A stretch of DNA of 64,000 nt. It comes from Pseudoalteromonas shioyasakiensis. Lineage in GTDB: Bacteria > Pseudomonadota > Gammaproteobacteria > Enterobacterales > Alteromonadaceae. The notes beneath the pieces are model-generated. The model was given only the letters and a program-made list of their open reading frames with translations, searched no databases and was not told where the DNA came from. The DNA lies in the NCBI RefSeq assembly GCF_024518675.1, contig NZ_JANIGL010000003.1, positions 434,001 to 498,000 on the forward strand. The letters run 5' to 3'. Position numbers and translations under genes: made by a program. Each line of letters begins with the position of its first letter. Position 1 is the stretch's first letter. Shown in pieces: positions 9,354 to 17,284 of the stretch.

Positions 9354-10611
9354 ATGGTTACCTGCTTTTCTTTTGCACATTCATCAAAGCATTATTTTGC
9401 TATTGCTCGCGATGTTGTGGGTACCATCAGGACTGGCGAGCGATTGGCAAAGCGTTGTTGATGAAGGTAAAAATTCAGATGTATATTTTCATGCTTGGGG
9501 TGGCGATCCACAAATAAATAACTATATCGATTGGCTTGCTGAACAAGTTAAACAACGATACAACATCAACTTACAGCATATTAAGCTCACTGATACCAGC
9601 GAAGCTGTCAGCCGTGTTCTGGCAGAAAAGTCAGCAGGAAACCACCATGCTGGTAAAGTTGATCTTATTTGGATCAATGGTGCTAACTTCGCGGCTATGG
9701 CACAACATGGTTTGCTTAGAGCTAATTGGGCTCAACAACTGCCCAACTTTGCTTTAACAAACCCGGATAAAAACCCCGCTGTTACCTTGGATTTTGGGGT
9801 GCCAACTCAGGGGATGGAGTCTCCTTGGGGGCAAGCAGCTCTTACCTTCTACTACGACCGTACAGCAACCAAGCAGCCACCATTTACTTTACAAGAGCTA
9901 CTTAATTGGAGTGTCGATAATAAAGGCCGCTTTACTTACCCAAAGCCACCCGATTTTATTGGCGTTAGTTTTTTAAAATACGCCTTGATCAGTTTAACGC
10001 CTAAAAGTAAGCAACATTTGCTTTATCAAGCTGCCACTGAAGAGGCCGCAGACGTTGTTTTACCCCACTTGTGGCAGTACTTAGATGCATTACATCCAAA
10101 CCTTTGGCGCAAGGGTCGCTATTTTGTCTCTCACAGTACGGCATTAAGGCGCCTAATGGGTGACACTGAACTGAGCTTAGCCATGACTTTTTCTGCTGCT
10201 GAGGTACCTGCCGCAGTTAAACGTTATGATTTACCCACCAGTATTCGTAGTTATGCAATGCACGATGGCCGTTTGAGTAATATCCACTTTGTTGCCATTC
10301 CCTATAACGCCAGTCATAGCGCGAGCGCCAAACTGGTCGCTAATTTTATGCTCAGTGCCCAAGCACAAGCAAAAAAACAACAAGCCAATGTATGGGGCGA
10401 CCAAACCGTGCTTGACCTTGCAACACTCAGCCCTGAACAAGTGGCGCTATTTAATCAAACCAACACTCACCCTAGTAGCTTAAAAACAACATCAAATAGC
10501 CCATCTCTGGCAGAGCCTCACCCTAGTTGGGTGGCGCTGATAAACCAGCAGTGGTTGCTGCGCTACGGCGCTAAAAACGCTAAAAACGCTAAAAAGCAGG
10601 TTGAACAATGA
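9340..10611 (+). CDS. ynjB: ABC transporter periplasmic substrate-binding protein, YnjB-like
   Basis: The 423-residue protein has a signal peptide (hydrophobic core about residues 12-33) and a binding-protein fold. Phrases such as DVYFHAWGGDPQINNYIDWLA and VDLIWINGANFAAM match E. coli YnjB and the wider extracellular solute-binding family that also handles ferric iron, thiamine and polyamines. It would capture a ligand in the periplasm and deliver it to the permease encoded next, which starts with a 4-base ATGA overlap. Near the C-terminus there are three 9-bp units (CGCTAAAAA, 10569-10595) encoding repeated Ala-Lys-Asn, a slippage-prone tail. The symbol rests on order and similarity with the ynjBCD-F set; the substrate of that set is unknown. 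Confidence 0.82.
   Translation: MIVSKWLPAFLLHIHQSIILLLLAMLWVPSGLASDWQSVVDEGKNSDVYFHAWGGDPQINNYIDWLAEQVKQRYNINLQHIKLTDTSEAVSRVLAEKSAGNHHAGKVDLIWINGANFAAMAQHGLLRANWAQQLPNFALTNPDKNPAVTLDFGVPTQGMESPWGQAALTFYYDRTATKQPPFTLQELLNWSVDNKGRFTYPKPPDFIGVSFLKYALISLTPKSKQHLLYQAATEEAADVVLPHLWQYLDALHPNLWRKGRYFVSHSTALRRLMGDTELSLAMTFSAAEVPAAVKRYDLPTSIRSYAMHDGRLSNIHFVAIPYNASHSASAKLVANFMLSAQAQAKKQQANVWGDQTVLDLATLSPEQVALFNQTNTHPSSLKTTSNSPSLAEPHPSWVALINQQWLLRYGAKNAKNAKKQVEQ
10569..10595 (+). repeat. 9-bp tandem repeat, three copies, in the ynjB 3' end
   Basis: CGCTAAAAA is repeated three times without interruption, encoding an Ala-Lys-Asn-type repeat near the C-terminus. The unit is a multiple of three, so copy-number change would not shift the frame. 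Confidence 0.9.
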
Positions 10612-12320
10612 TCAAATCTGCTGATTTTTTTACTCACGCTGTGCAACATACCCCCAAACTACTTATGGCTTTACTGATCTTGCCTGTTTTAGGTGGTCTT
10701 GTAGGCGTGTTGTTACCGGCATTTGGCTATATTCCAGCTCTCAATAAGATGAGTTTTTCATTACAAGGCTTCAACGCCCTTATTGATACCGCTGGCTTTA
10801 GCCAAATGGTCTTACTCAGTGCCTTTAGCGCATTGAGCAGTACTTTACTCGCCTTTATCATCACTATATTGATACTTGCTTGCTATTTTAATAGTCCTTG
10901 GCTTTATCGAATTCAGCGCTTATTAGGGCCGATTTTAGTTATTCCCCATGCAGCCGCGGCCATTGCTATTAGCTTTTTAATTACCCCATCTGGGATGATT
11001 TCACGACTGTTTTCACCTTGGCTAAGTGGCTGGCAAAGCCCACCTGATTGGTTGCTGCCCCATGATGCTTGGGGAATAAGTATGATTTTGGGATTGACCC
11101 TAAAGGAACTACCATTTTTATTACTTATGGCACTGGCTGCATTAGCGCAAGCTGACCTAGGAGCCAAGTTACGCGCGCAACATAAAATCGCATTAAGCCT
11201 AGGCTATTGCCCGATGACCGCATTTTTTAAAGTGGTGCTACCTAACTTATATCCTTTTTTACGATTACCCGTATTAGCCGTTCTTGCTTATGCCAGTGCC
11301 AATGTTGAGATCCCACTTATATTAGGGCCTAATGCTCCACCGACACTCGCAGTCGCTATTATGCACTGGTTTAATGATGTGGATTTAAGCTTGCGTATCA
11401 AAGCATCTGCTGGCGCGGTAATTCAACTTTTATTGACCATTACTTTATTAGCAGCTTGGTGGCTACTGGAAAAGCTCACCAAGCGTGTCAGCCAAACAAG
11501 TATTATTAATGGCAAACGTGATTACGCAGGCCAGCATATTATGCGCTTTACTCACGTTACAACGTTCATTTTAATTAGTTGTGTTGTACTTTCATTAGCG
11601 GGCCTCGTACTTTGGGCTTTTGCAGGATATTGGCGTTTTCCATCAAGTTTGCCTGAACAATTTGTTTTTATGCACTGGCAAAATGCGCTAATTCAAATGC
11701 ATACATCATTAATCAATACGCTTTTAATAGGCTTTTCAGCCACGTTTATCGCGGTTATATTTACTTTATTTACCCTAGAAGCGGAGCAACAAAGAGCGCA
11801 AAGTTTATCGCGCTTCGCAAGCTTAGTTATTTATTTACCGATGCTTATTCCCAGCATTGCGTTTTTATTTGGCTTAGTGTGGCTGCAAGAGCAACTAAAT
11901 AGCCAACATGCTTTATTCAATGTAATTTTTAGTCATTTATTATTCGTTGTGCCCTATGTGTTTTTATCACTGGCCAGTAGTTATCGACGACTAGACCCAC
12001 GTTTTGCTAATTTAGCAGCGAGTTTAGGCGCTACTCCTGCGAGTGTATTTTGGCGCGTGAAACTGCCCATGCTTATCAGCCCCATATGTATTGCTTTTGC
12101 ACTTGGGTTGGCCATTAGTTTTAGCCAATATCTACCCACTTTACTTAATGGTGGCGGGCGAATAGACACCATTACCACTGAAGCAGTTACATTGGCAAGC
12201 GGTGCCAGCAGACGCGTCAGTTCAGTCTATGCATTAATGCAAATGCTACTGCCTGCACTGGCTTTTGCACTTGCCTGGCTTTTACCTAAACTTCTAAAAC
12301 ATTATCAACATAAGGCGTAA
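10608..12320 (+). CDS. ynjC: ABC transporter permease with two fused halves, YnjC-like
   Basis: The 570-residue inner-membrane protein contains two copies of the binding-protein-dependent permease domain (about residues 60-290 and 355-565), with around twelve helices. Each half has an EAA-like loop: the first around ALSLGYCPMTAFFKVVLPNLYP, the second around LAASLGATPASVFWRVKLPML. These loops contact the ATPase. The fused format matches E. coli YnjC and ThiP/FbpB-type importers. The start overlaps ynjB by ATGA, and the ATPase gene begins one base after the stop. A complete single-chain permease fits a functional importer rather than a remnant. Confidence 0.87.
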   Translation: MIKSADFFTHAVQHTPKLLMALLILPVLGGLVGVLLPAFGYIPALNKMSFSLQGFNALIDTAGFSQMVLLSAFSALSSTLLAFIITILILACYFNSPWLYRIQRLLGPILVIPHAAAAIAISFLITPSGMISRLFSPWLSGWQSPPDWLLPHDAWGISMILGLTLKELPFLLLMALAALAQADLGAKLRAQHKIALSLGYCPMTAFFKVVLPNLYPFLRLPVLAVLAYASANVEIPLILGPNAPPTLAVAIMHWFNDVDLSLRIKASAGAVIQLLLTITLLAAWWLLEKLTKRVSQTSIINGKRDYAGQHIMRFTHVTTFILISCVVLSLAGLVLWAFAGYWRFPSSLPEQFVFMHWQNALIQMHTSLINTLLIGFSATFIAVIFTLFTLEAEQQRAQSLSRFASLVIYLPMLIPSIAFLFGLVWLQEQLNSQHALFNVIFSHLLFVVPYVFLSLASSYRRLDPRFANLAASLGATPASVFWRVKLPMLISPICIAFALGLAISFSQYLPTLLNGGGRIDTITTEAVTLASGASRRVSSVYALMQMLLPALAFALAWLLPKLLKHYQHKA

Positions 12321-12321
12321 G

Positions 12322-12972
12322 ATGAGCTCATTATTAGCGATTCAACAACTCACAATCTGGCGTCAACAGTGCCCGCTTATTGATATTGATGTGTCTATAC
12401 CTGGTGGAGAAATCTTAACCATCATGGGCCCATCAGGTAGCGGTAAATCAACGTTATTAAACTGGTTAACGGGTATGTTACCCCAACAATTCCATGCCCA
12501 AGGCAGTTTGCTTTTGAACCAACAGGATATAACCCACACACCGGCTCATCAACGCCATATTGGTTTGTTATACCAAGATCCATTACTATTCCCGCACTTA
12601 TCCGTTGCGGGCAACATTGCTTTTGCGATGCCTAAAGGGGCTAAACAGCACCGCAGTGAAACAATCTCTCAAGCCCTAGAACAGGTAGGCCTTGACGGAT
12701 TAGAGCAGCGTGATCCAGCCAGTTTATCAGGTGGCCAACAAGCCCGTGTAGCTTTACTTCGGGTATTATTAAGCCAACCTAAAGCCATATTACTTGATGA
12801 GCCGTTTAGTAAACTCGATAGCCAATTACGCCATGAAACTCGCCAATTGGTCTTTAATCAAATACGTGAACATCAACTTCCTGCAATCATGGTGACACAC
12901 GATCAAAGCGATGCAGATGCAGCTAACGGCAAAATCATAAATTTAAATGCTGAGGAAGCTACACATGCTTGA
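12322..12972 (+). CDS. ynjD: ABC transporter ATP-binding protein, YnjD-like
   Basis: The 216-residue ATPase has all expected motifs: Walker A GPSGSGKST (about residues 34-42), a Q-loop region LLYQDPLLF, the signature LSGGQQARV and Walker B ILLDEPFSKLD, followed by the switch His in VMVTHDQSDA. It would power import through the YnjC-like permease. The gene begins one base after the permease stop and overlaps the start of the next gene by eight bases. The short length, with no regulatory C-terminal domain, matches E. coli YnjD. Confidence 0.9.
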   Translation: MSSLLAIQQLTIWRQQCPLIDIDVSIPGGEILTIMGPSGSGKSTLLNWLTGMLPQQFHAQGSLLLNQQDITHTPAHQRHIGLLYQDPLLFPHLSVAGNIAFAMPKGAKQHRSETISQALEQVGLDGLEQRDPASLSGGQQARVALLRVLLSQPKAILLDEPFSKLDSQLRHETRQLVFNQIREHQLPAIMVTHDQSDADAANGKIINLNAEEATHA

Positions 12973-13597
12973 TAAGTATATAACGCCAGTTATAAAGCCA
13001 GTATTAACCCCTGTGGTTAAGTTTTTAGCTGCACGTGGGGTTACAGCTGATCAACTCACATTAGCAGGCTTTGCCATCGGCTTACTTGCCCTCCCGTTAC
13101 TGGCTTTGAAACTGTGGTACTTAGCACTTGCAACAATTATTATTAACCGTATCTTCGATGGGCTTGATGGTGCATTGGCACGATACTGCGGGCAAAGCTC
13201 AAGTGCGGGAGGCTTTTTAGATATAACCTTAGACTTTTTATTTTATGCTGCGATCCCACTTGGTTTTATACTGGCAAATCCTGAGCAAAACGCCATTGCT
13301 GGCGCCATTTTATTAGCCACTTTTATTGGCACTGGTTCAAGCTTTTTAGCCTTCGCGATTGCCGCTGAAAAGTTTAAGCTTGAAAAACCACAGTTTAAAT
13401 ATAAAAGCTTTTATTATTTAAATGGTCTAACCGAAGGCACAGAAACCATTGCCCTGTTTATTGCCTTTTGTATTTGGCCAGAGCACTTTGCCATTATGGC
13501 CTATGTATTTGCGTTTGCCTGCGCTATTACAATTGTTACCCGTATTTATGGCGGCTATGTCACGCTCAAACAACAAGAGTCAAATACAGATGAATAA
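12965..13597 (+). CDS. ynjF: CDP-alcohol phosphatidyltransferase, YnjF-like
   Basis: This 210-residue membrane enzyme carries the complete CDP-alcohol phosphotransferase signature: DGLDGALAR, then eight residues, then G, FLD and D (pattern D-x2-DG-x2-AR-x8-G-x3-D-x3-D). These aspartates bind Mg2+ and CDP-activated lipid, so the active site appears intact. The start at 12965 is preferred over 12947 because GAGGAAG lies six bases before it and the sequence MLDKYITPVIKP resembles the YnjF N-terminus. It overlaps both neighbours by eight bases, so it belongs to the same mRNA. In E. coli, ynjF lies in the same cluster as ynjBCD. The lipid product is unknown. Confidence 0.87.
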   Translation: MLDKYITPVIKPVLTPVVKFLAARGVTADQLTLAGFAIGLLALPLLALKLWYLALATIIINRIFDGLDGALARYCGQSSSAGGFLDITLDFLFYAAIPLGFILANPEQNAIAGAILLATFIGTGSSFLAFAIAAEKFKLEKPQFKYKSFYYLNGLTEGTETIALFIAFCIWPEHFAIMAYVFAFACAITIVTRIYGGYVTLKQQESNTDE

Positions 13598-14375
13598 TGA
13601 ACTTTATTGGCGACTCGGATTTTTTATCAGTATATTAGCCATCATGATGCTGTTTGAGGGGTTAAAACCTGCTCGTAAATCCACAGTGACTGCAAAGCAT
13701 CGCTGGTTAGGTAACTTTGGTTTAGTGCTTATTTCATCTGTTATTGCTCGATTAACTGTACCTATCGGGTTAACCGCGCTTGCCATTTACAATACAGAGC
13801 AAGGTATCGGTCTTTTTAACTTTATCCAAATACCACTTTGGCTAACGATTCCGTTCAGTATTTTATTACTCGATATGCTTATTTATTGGCAGCACAGGCT
13901 ATTCCACCAGATACCGCTACTGTGGAGTTTGCACAAAGTCCATCATGCAGACAGCCACATAGATGCAAGTACAGGCCTACGCTTTCACCCACTTGAAATT
14001 GTGCTTAGCATATTAATTAAACTTGTTGCCGTTACAGCGTTAGGTGCACCGGCCATCGCTATACTCATATTCGAAATTGCACTGAATGGTTTTGCTTTGT
14101 TTAACCATGCCAATATTCGGTTAGCAAAAAAGCCTGAGCAGGTGTTGCGGTTTGTCGTTATCACTCAGCAATTGCATCGTATTCACCATAGCCAGCTTAG
14201 CAACGAAACTAACAGTAATTATGGTTTTAGTGTGATCTGGTGGGACAAGCTGTTTAGAAGTTATAAAGCCTGCGCAACTGAAGATGACACCCGCTTGCAA
14301 GTTGGTTTGAGCCAGTACCCTGCAAACAAAAAAAATGCATCAATAAAAACGTTATTACTGATGCCATTTAAATAA
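13590..14375 (+). CDS. Sterol desaturase / fatty acid hydroxylase family protein
   Basis: The 261-residue membrane protein has about four helices and the histidine clusters of a di-iron hydroxylase: HRLFH near residue 97, HKVHH near 111 and HRIHH near 200. Such enzymes insert a hydroxyl group or double bond into a lipid chain at the membrane surface. The start at 13590 overlaps the ynjF end by eight bases; an upstream reading from 13449 lies entirely inside ynjF in another frame and was rejected. It is the last gene of the block. Next to a CDP-alcohol phosphatidyltransferase, a lipid-tailoring role is a fair inference, but the substrate cannot be named. Confidence 0.85.
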   Translation: MNNELYWRLGFFISILAIMMLFEGLKPARKSTVTAKHRWLGNFGLVLISSVIARLTVPIGLTALAIYNTEQGIGLFNFIQIPLWLTIPFSILLLDMLIYWQHRLFHQIPLLWSLHKVHHADSHIDASTGLRFHPLEIVLSILIKLVAVTALGAPAIAILIFEIALNGFALFNHANIRLAKKPEQVLRFVVITQQLHRIHHSQLSNETNSNYGFSVIWWDKLFRSYKACATEDDTRLQVGLSQYPANKKNASIKTLLLMPFK

Positions 14376-14402
14376 TTAAATTTACAAGTAAAATCGGTAA
14401 GA

Positions 14403-15371
14403 CTATTGTTTATAAATAACTTTCCAGTCTTTTTTCATATCTACAACGGTCCAGCTTTCTTGCTTTGCTTGTTGCAGAGCTTTATCTAGGCCGCCGATTT
14501 TTGAGCCTTTATCATACGCCCACTCACGTTTGTCATCAGTGTGATGAATAAGCATCGAAAAACGAGCGCCAGCACCGGCTTTGGTCCATTCAAGCATTTC
14601 ACGGTCGCCGTCTGAGTTGCCAAATGCCATAACAGGGCGTTTACCTATGGCATTATAAATACCAATGGGTTTACCTGCTTTATCGTTATTAAATTCAAGT
14701 TTGGGTAATCTCACAATTTGTGGTTTACCATCAATCACCTTGTACTCAGAGGCGATGCGGCTACCCACAATTTGCTCTGCTGGAATGCCATATACTGCTG
14801 GCGCCCATGCACGCATAAACTCCACACCACCGCCTGAGACGATGAAGGTTTTATAATCATGTTCACGTAAATAGCTTAAAAGCTCTAACATAGGTTGATA
14901 AACCATCTCGGTAAATGGCTTTTTAGTAATTGGGTGTTTTGCTGCGCTCATCCAACTTGAAGCCCGTTTGGTAAACTCATCACTGTTCATGCCTGTGTGA
15001 GTCTTCATAACTAAGGCAACTAAATCAGCCTCAGACATGTGCGCCGGCATATTACCTTTTAAAATATCTGCATAAGGTTGTGTGGTTTTCCAATCTGGGT
15101 TGTCTTTAGCTAGTTTTTTCACTTGCTCTAGAGCGAAAAACAATTGGAAATAAGCTGGTTGTTCAGCCCATAAAGTGCCATCGTTATCAAACACCGCAAT
15201 TCGATCGGTAACTGCTACAAAGTCATTTGAATTCCTATCTGTGGTTTTTTTTACAAAGTTTATGATGGCTTGTTTTACTTCGCCTTCTTGCCATGATGCT
15301 AATGGCTCAGCCTTGGTTATTGTTGTAAAACCTAGGCTAAAAACGAGTATAAAAGATATAAGTAATTTCAT
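14403..15371 (-). CDS. Exported HAD-superfamily phosphatase
   Basis: The 322-residue protein begins with a signal peptide (MKLLISFILVFSLGFTTITKA). It contains HAD motif I, FDNDGTLW (Asp62 nucleophile, Asp64 acid/base), motif II FIVSGGG and motif III/IV GNSDGDREML. It resembles phosphoserine-phosphatase-like HAD enzymes but is exported, so it probably removes phosphate from a periplasmic substrate. The start at 15371 was chosen for the AAGGAA site and the signal peptide; 20 extra upstream residues are possible but unlikely. It lies 74 bases downstream of the arylsulfatase on the same strand, with a strong hairpin terminator in that gap, so it may depend on read-through or its own promoter. Confidence 0.85.
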   Translation of the reverse strand: MKLLISFILVFSLGFTTITKAEPLASWQEGEVKQAIINFVKKTTDRNSNDFVAVTDRIAVFDNDGTLWAEQPAYFQLFFALEQVKKLAKDNPDWKTTQPYADILKGNMPAHMSEADLVALVMKTHTGMNSDEFTKRASSWMSAAKHPITKKPFTEMVYQPMLELLSYLREHDYKTFIVSGGGVEFMRAWAPAVYGIPAEQIVGSRIASEYKVIDGKPQIVRLPKLEFNNDKAGKPIGIYNAIGKRPVMAFGNSDGDREMLEWTKAGAGARFSMLIHHTDDKREWAYDKGSKIGGLDKALQQAKQESWTVVDMKKDWKVIYKQ

Positions 15372-15390
15372 AAAAATTCCTTCTTGGAAT

Positions 15391-15422
15391 GAAAAAGCCA
15401 ATTTCAAAATGAAATTGGCTTT
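15391..15422 (-). terminator. Terminator between the arylsulfatase and HAD genes
   Basis: A perfect 13-bp stem (AAAGCCAATTTCA with TGAAATTGGCTTT) has a three-base loop. On the minus strand it is followed by TTTTTC. It stands 20 bases before the HAD start, so it could uncouple expression of the two genes. Confidence 0.82.
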
Positions 15423-15445
15423 AAATATCAAACAAATTAAAGTGA

Positions 15446-17020
15446 TTAGTTACGTGGAACTAATGCATCTAATTCTGCAAGTTTTTTCAATGCATCTTGC
15501 TTTCTAAATGTATCGTAGCTGATGTTGCTTGAACTTAAGCTAGAGCCCATTTGGAAAGGATATTCAGGAATCGTTTTTAAGAATTCCATAACTTTCTCTT
15601 GTACAGGTACGAATAACCACATAGTGTTTTCAGCATACCATTTTAAGTACATTTCCGACTCAAGCGCACCTTTTTGATACGGGTCTTGACGAAGGTTGAT
15701 GATCAACGGCCAAGATGGCGTTTCACGTGTTGCAGTATTGATACCACCAGAAAGTGTTGCAAAGTGAATTTTCCAATCATTCCAACGAACAGCGTTTAGC
15801 TCACCTGTTGCGCCAAAGTAGTAAATCGTTTCACGTGGTGATTTATCAACTTTACCTTCAAACAATGGTTTCATGTTGTAACCATCTAGGTGTACACGCC
15901 ATTTTTTACCATTTGCACGGTAACCTTTTTTAAGTTTTTCAACAATATTAGGTTCACCAGCAGCAGCTAAGAAAGTAGGCATCCAGTCTTCTTGAGAAAT
16001 GATTTCGTTAGAAACAGTACCTGGTTTAACAGTACCAGGCCAACGAACCATCATAGGAACACGGAAACCACCTTCCCATGTAGTCCCTTTCTCACCGTGG
16101 AACGGTGTAGTACCACCATCAGGCCATGAAATTGTTTCAGCACCATTATCTGTTGAGTAAACAACAATCGTGTTATCAGCAATTTTTAGCTCGTCTAGTT
16201 TATCAAGAAGTACACCAACTGCTTTATCATGCTCAGCCATACCGTCTGGGTATAAGCCTTTACCTGTTACACCAACAGACTCTTCTTTAAGGTGAGTCCA
16301 AACGTGCATACGTGTTGCATTCATCCACATGAAGAATGGTTTTTTCTGTTTAACAGCGCGTTCCATAAAATCTAAACCAGCAGCCATAAACTCGTCATCC
16401 GCATGTTCCATACGTTTTTTAGTTAATGGACCAGTATCTTCAATTTTACCGTCAGCAGTTGCTTTAAGTACGCCACGAGGACCATACTTTTTACGGAATT
16501 CAGGGTCTTTAGGATAGAAATAACCTTCTGGCTCTTCTTCTGCATTTAAGTGGTATAGGTTACCAAAAAATTCATCAAAACCATGGTTAGTAGGTAAATG
16601 TTTATCTTGGTCACCCAAGTGATTCTTACCGAACTGGCCTGTCATGTAGCCTTGCTCTTTTAATAAATCACCAATGGTAGGAGACCAATCAGGAATACCG
16701 TGATCAGAGCCCGGCATACCAATCGTTAATAGGCCTGTTCTGAACGGATGTTGACCTAAAACGAAAGATGCACGACCAGCAGTACATGACTGTTGTGCAT
16801 AAGAATCAGTAAACATAGCGCCTTCTTTGGCGATACGGTCGATGTTTGGGGTCTTATAACCCATTATACCGTGGTTGTATGCGCTGATATTGTGAACACC
16901 AATATCATCACCCCAAATAACTAAAATATTAGGTTTATCTGCAGCTTGCGCTGAGCCAACCCCCATAGCAAGTGCAGCGACTGCAACAAGCTGTTTGATA
17001 TTCGATTTTATAGAAATCAC
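15446..17020 (-). CDS. Arylsulfatase family (formylglycine-dependent) sulfatase
   Basis: The 524-residue secreted enzyme has a signal peptide ending near AQAADKPN. It carries the first metal site ILVIWGDDIG and the sulfatase signature CTAGR, in which Cys79 would be converted to formylglycine. The second motif GQFGKNHLGD and the metal ligands in STDNGAE are also present. The start is GTG at 17020, preceded by AAGGAG seven bases upstream; a TTG 24 bases earlier is a weaker choice. The CxAxR core departs slightly from the classic CxPxR but is known in the family. No formylglycine-generating enzyme or anaerobic sulfatase maturase is encoded in the window. It would release sulfate from an organic sulfate ester in the periplasm. 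Confidence 0.88.
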   Translation of the reverse strand: MISIKSNIKQLVAVAALAMGVGSAQAADKPNILVIWGDDIGVHNISAYNHGIMGYKTPNIDRIAKEGAMFTDSYAQQSCTAGRASFVLGQHPFRTGLLTIGMPGSDHGIPDWSPTIGDLLKEQGYMTGQFGKNHLGDQDKHLPTNHGFDEFFGNLYHLNAEEEPEGYFYPKDPEFRKKYGPRGVLKATADGKIEDTGPLTKKRMEHADDEFMAAGLDFMERAVKQKKPFFMWMNATRMHVWTHLKEESVGVTGKGLYPDGMAEHDKAVGVLLDKLDELKIADNTIVVYSTDNGAETISWPDGGTTPFHGEKGTTWEGGFRVPMMVRWPGTVKPGTVSNEIISQEDWMPTFLAAAGEPNIVEKLKKGYRANGKKWRVHLDGYNMKPLFEGKVDKSPRETIYYFGATGELNAVRWNDWKIHFATLSGGINTATRETPSWPLIINLRQDPYQKGALESEMYLKWYAENTMWLFVPVQEKVMEFLKTIPEYPFQMGSSLSSSNISYDTFRKQDALKKLAELDALVPRN

Positions 17021-17156
17021 CTGTGTACTCCTTGTTATAACCAACGTATTTTTAACGCCTATTTCATAGACTAGTTTAAAGCTATACTATTTCAACTTAA
17101 TTGCAACGAAAAAATATCATCTGTAATGTAAATATTATCGTATAAAAGGTACAGAG

Positions 17157-17179
17157 TGTAATTATTTTTTTCAATTACA
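17157..17179. promoter_or_regulatory. Inverted repeat between the sulfatase and cytochrome genes
   Basis: TGTAATT and AATTACA face each other across nine bases in the 264-base divergent gap. The position would suit an operator shared by both operons. The arms are AT-rich, so a chance origin is possible. Confidence 0.35.
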
Positions 17180-17284
17180 ATCTTGTTATAATCTAGTCTG
17201 TTATAAGCTTTACTCAAGTACTGTTGTGCTGGTATAAATAAACTGAAATACTTAATGATGCTGTTCGCGCAAGGATATTTGTAA

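Noticed and set aside
13449..13589. Upstream extension of the hydroxylase gene
   Set aside because: It lies wholly inside ynjF in another frame and lacks family similarity; 13590 overlaps ynjF in the usual way.
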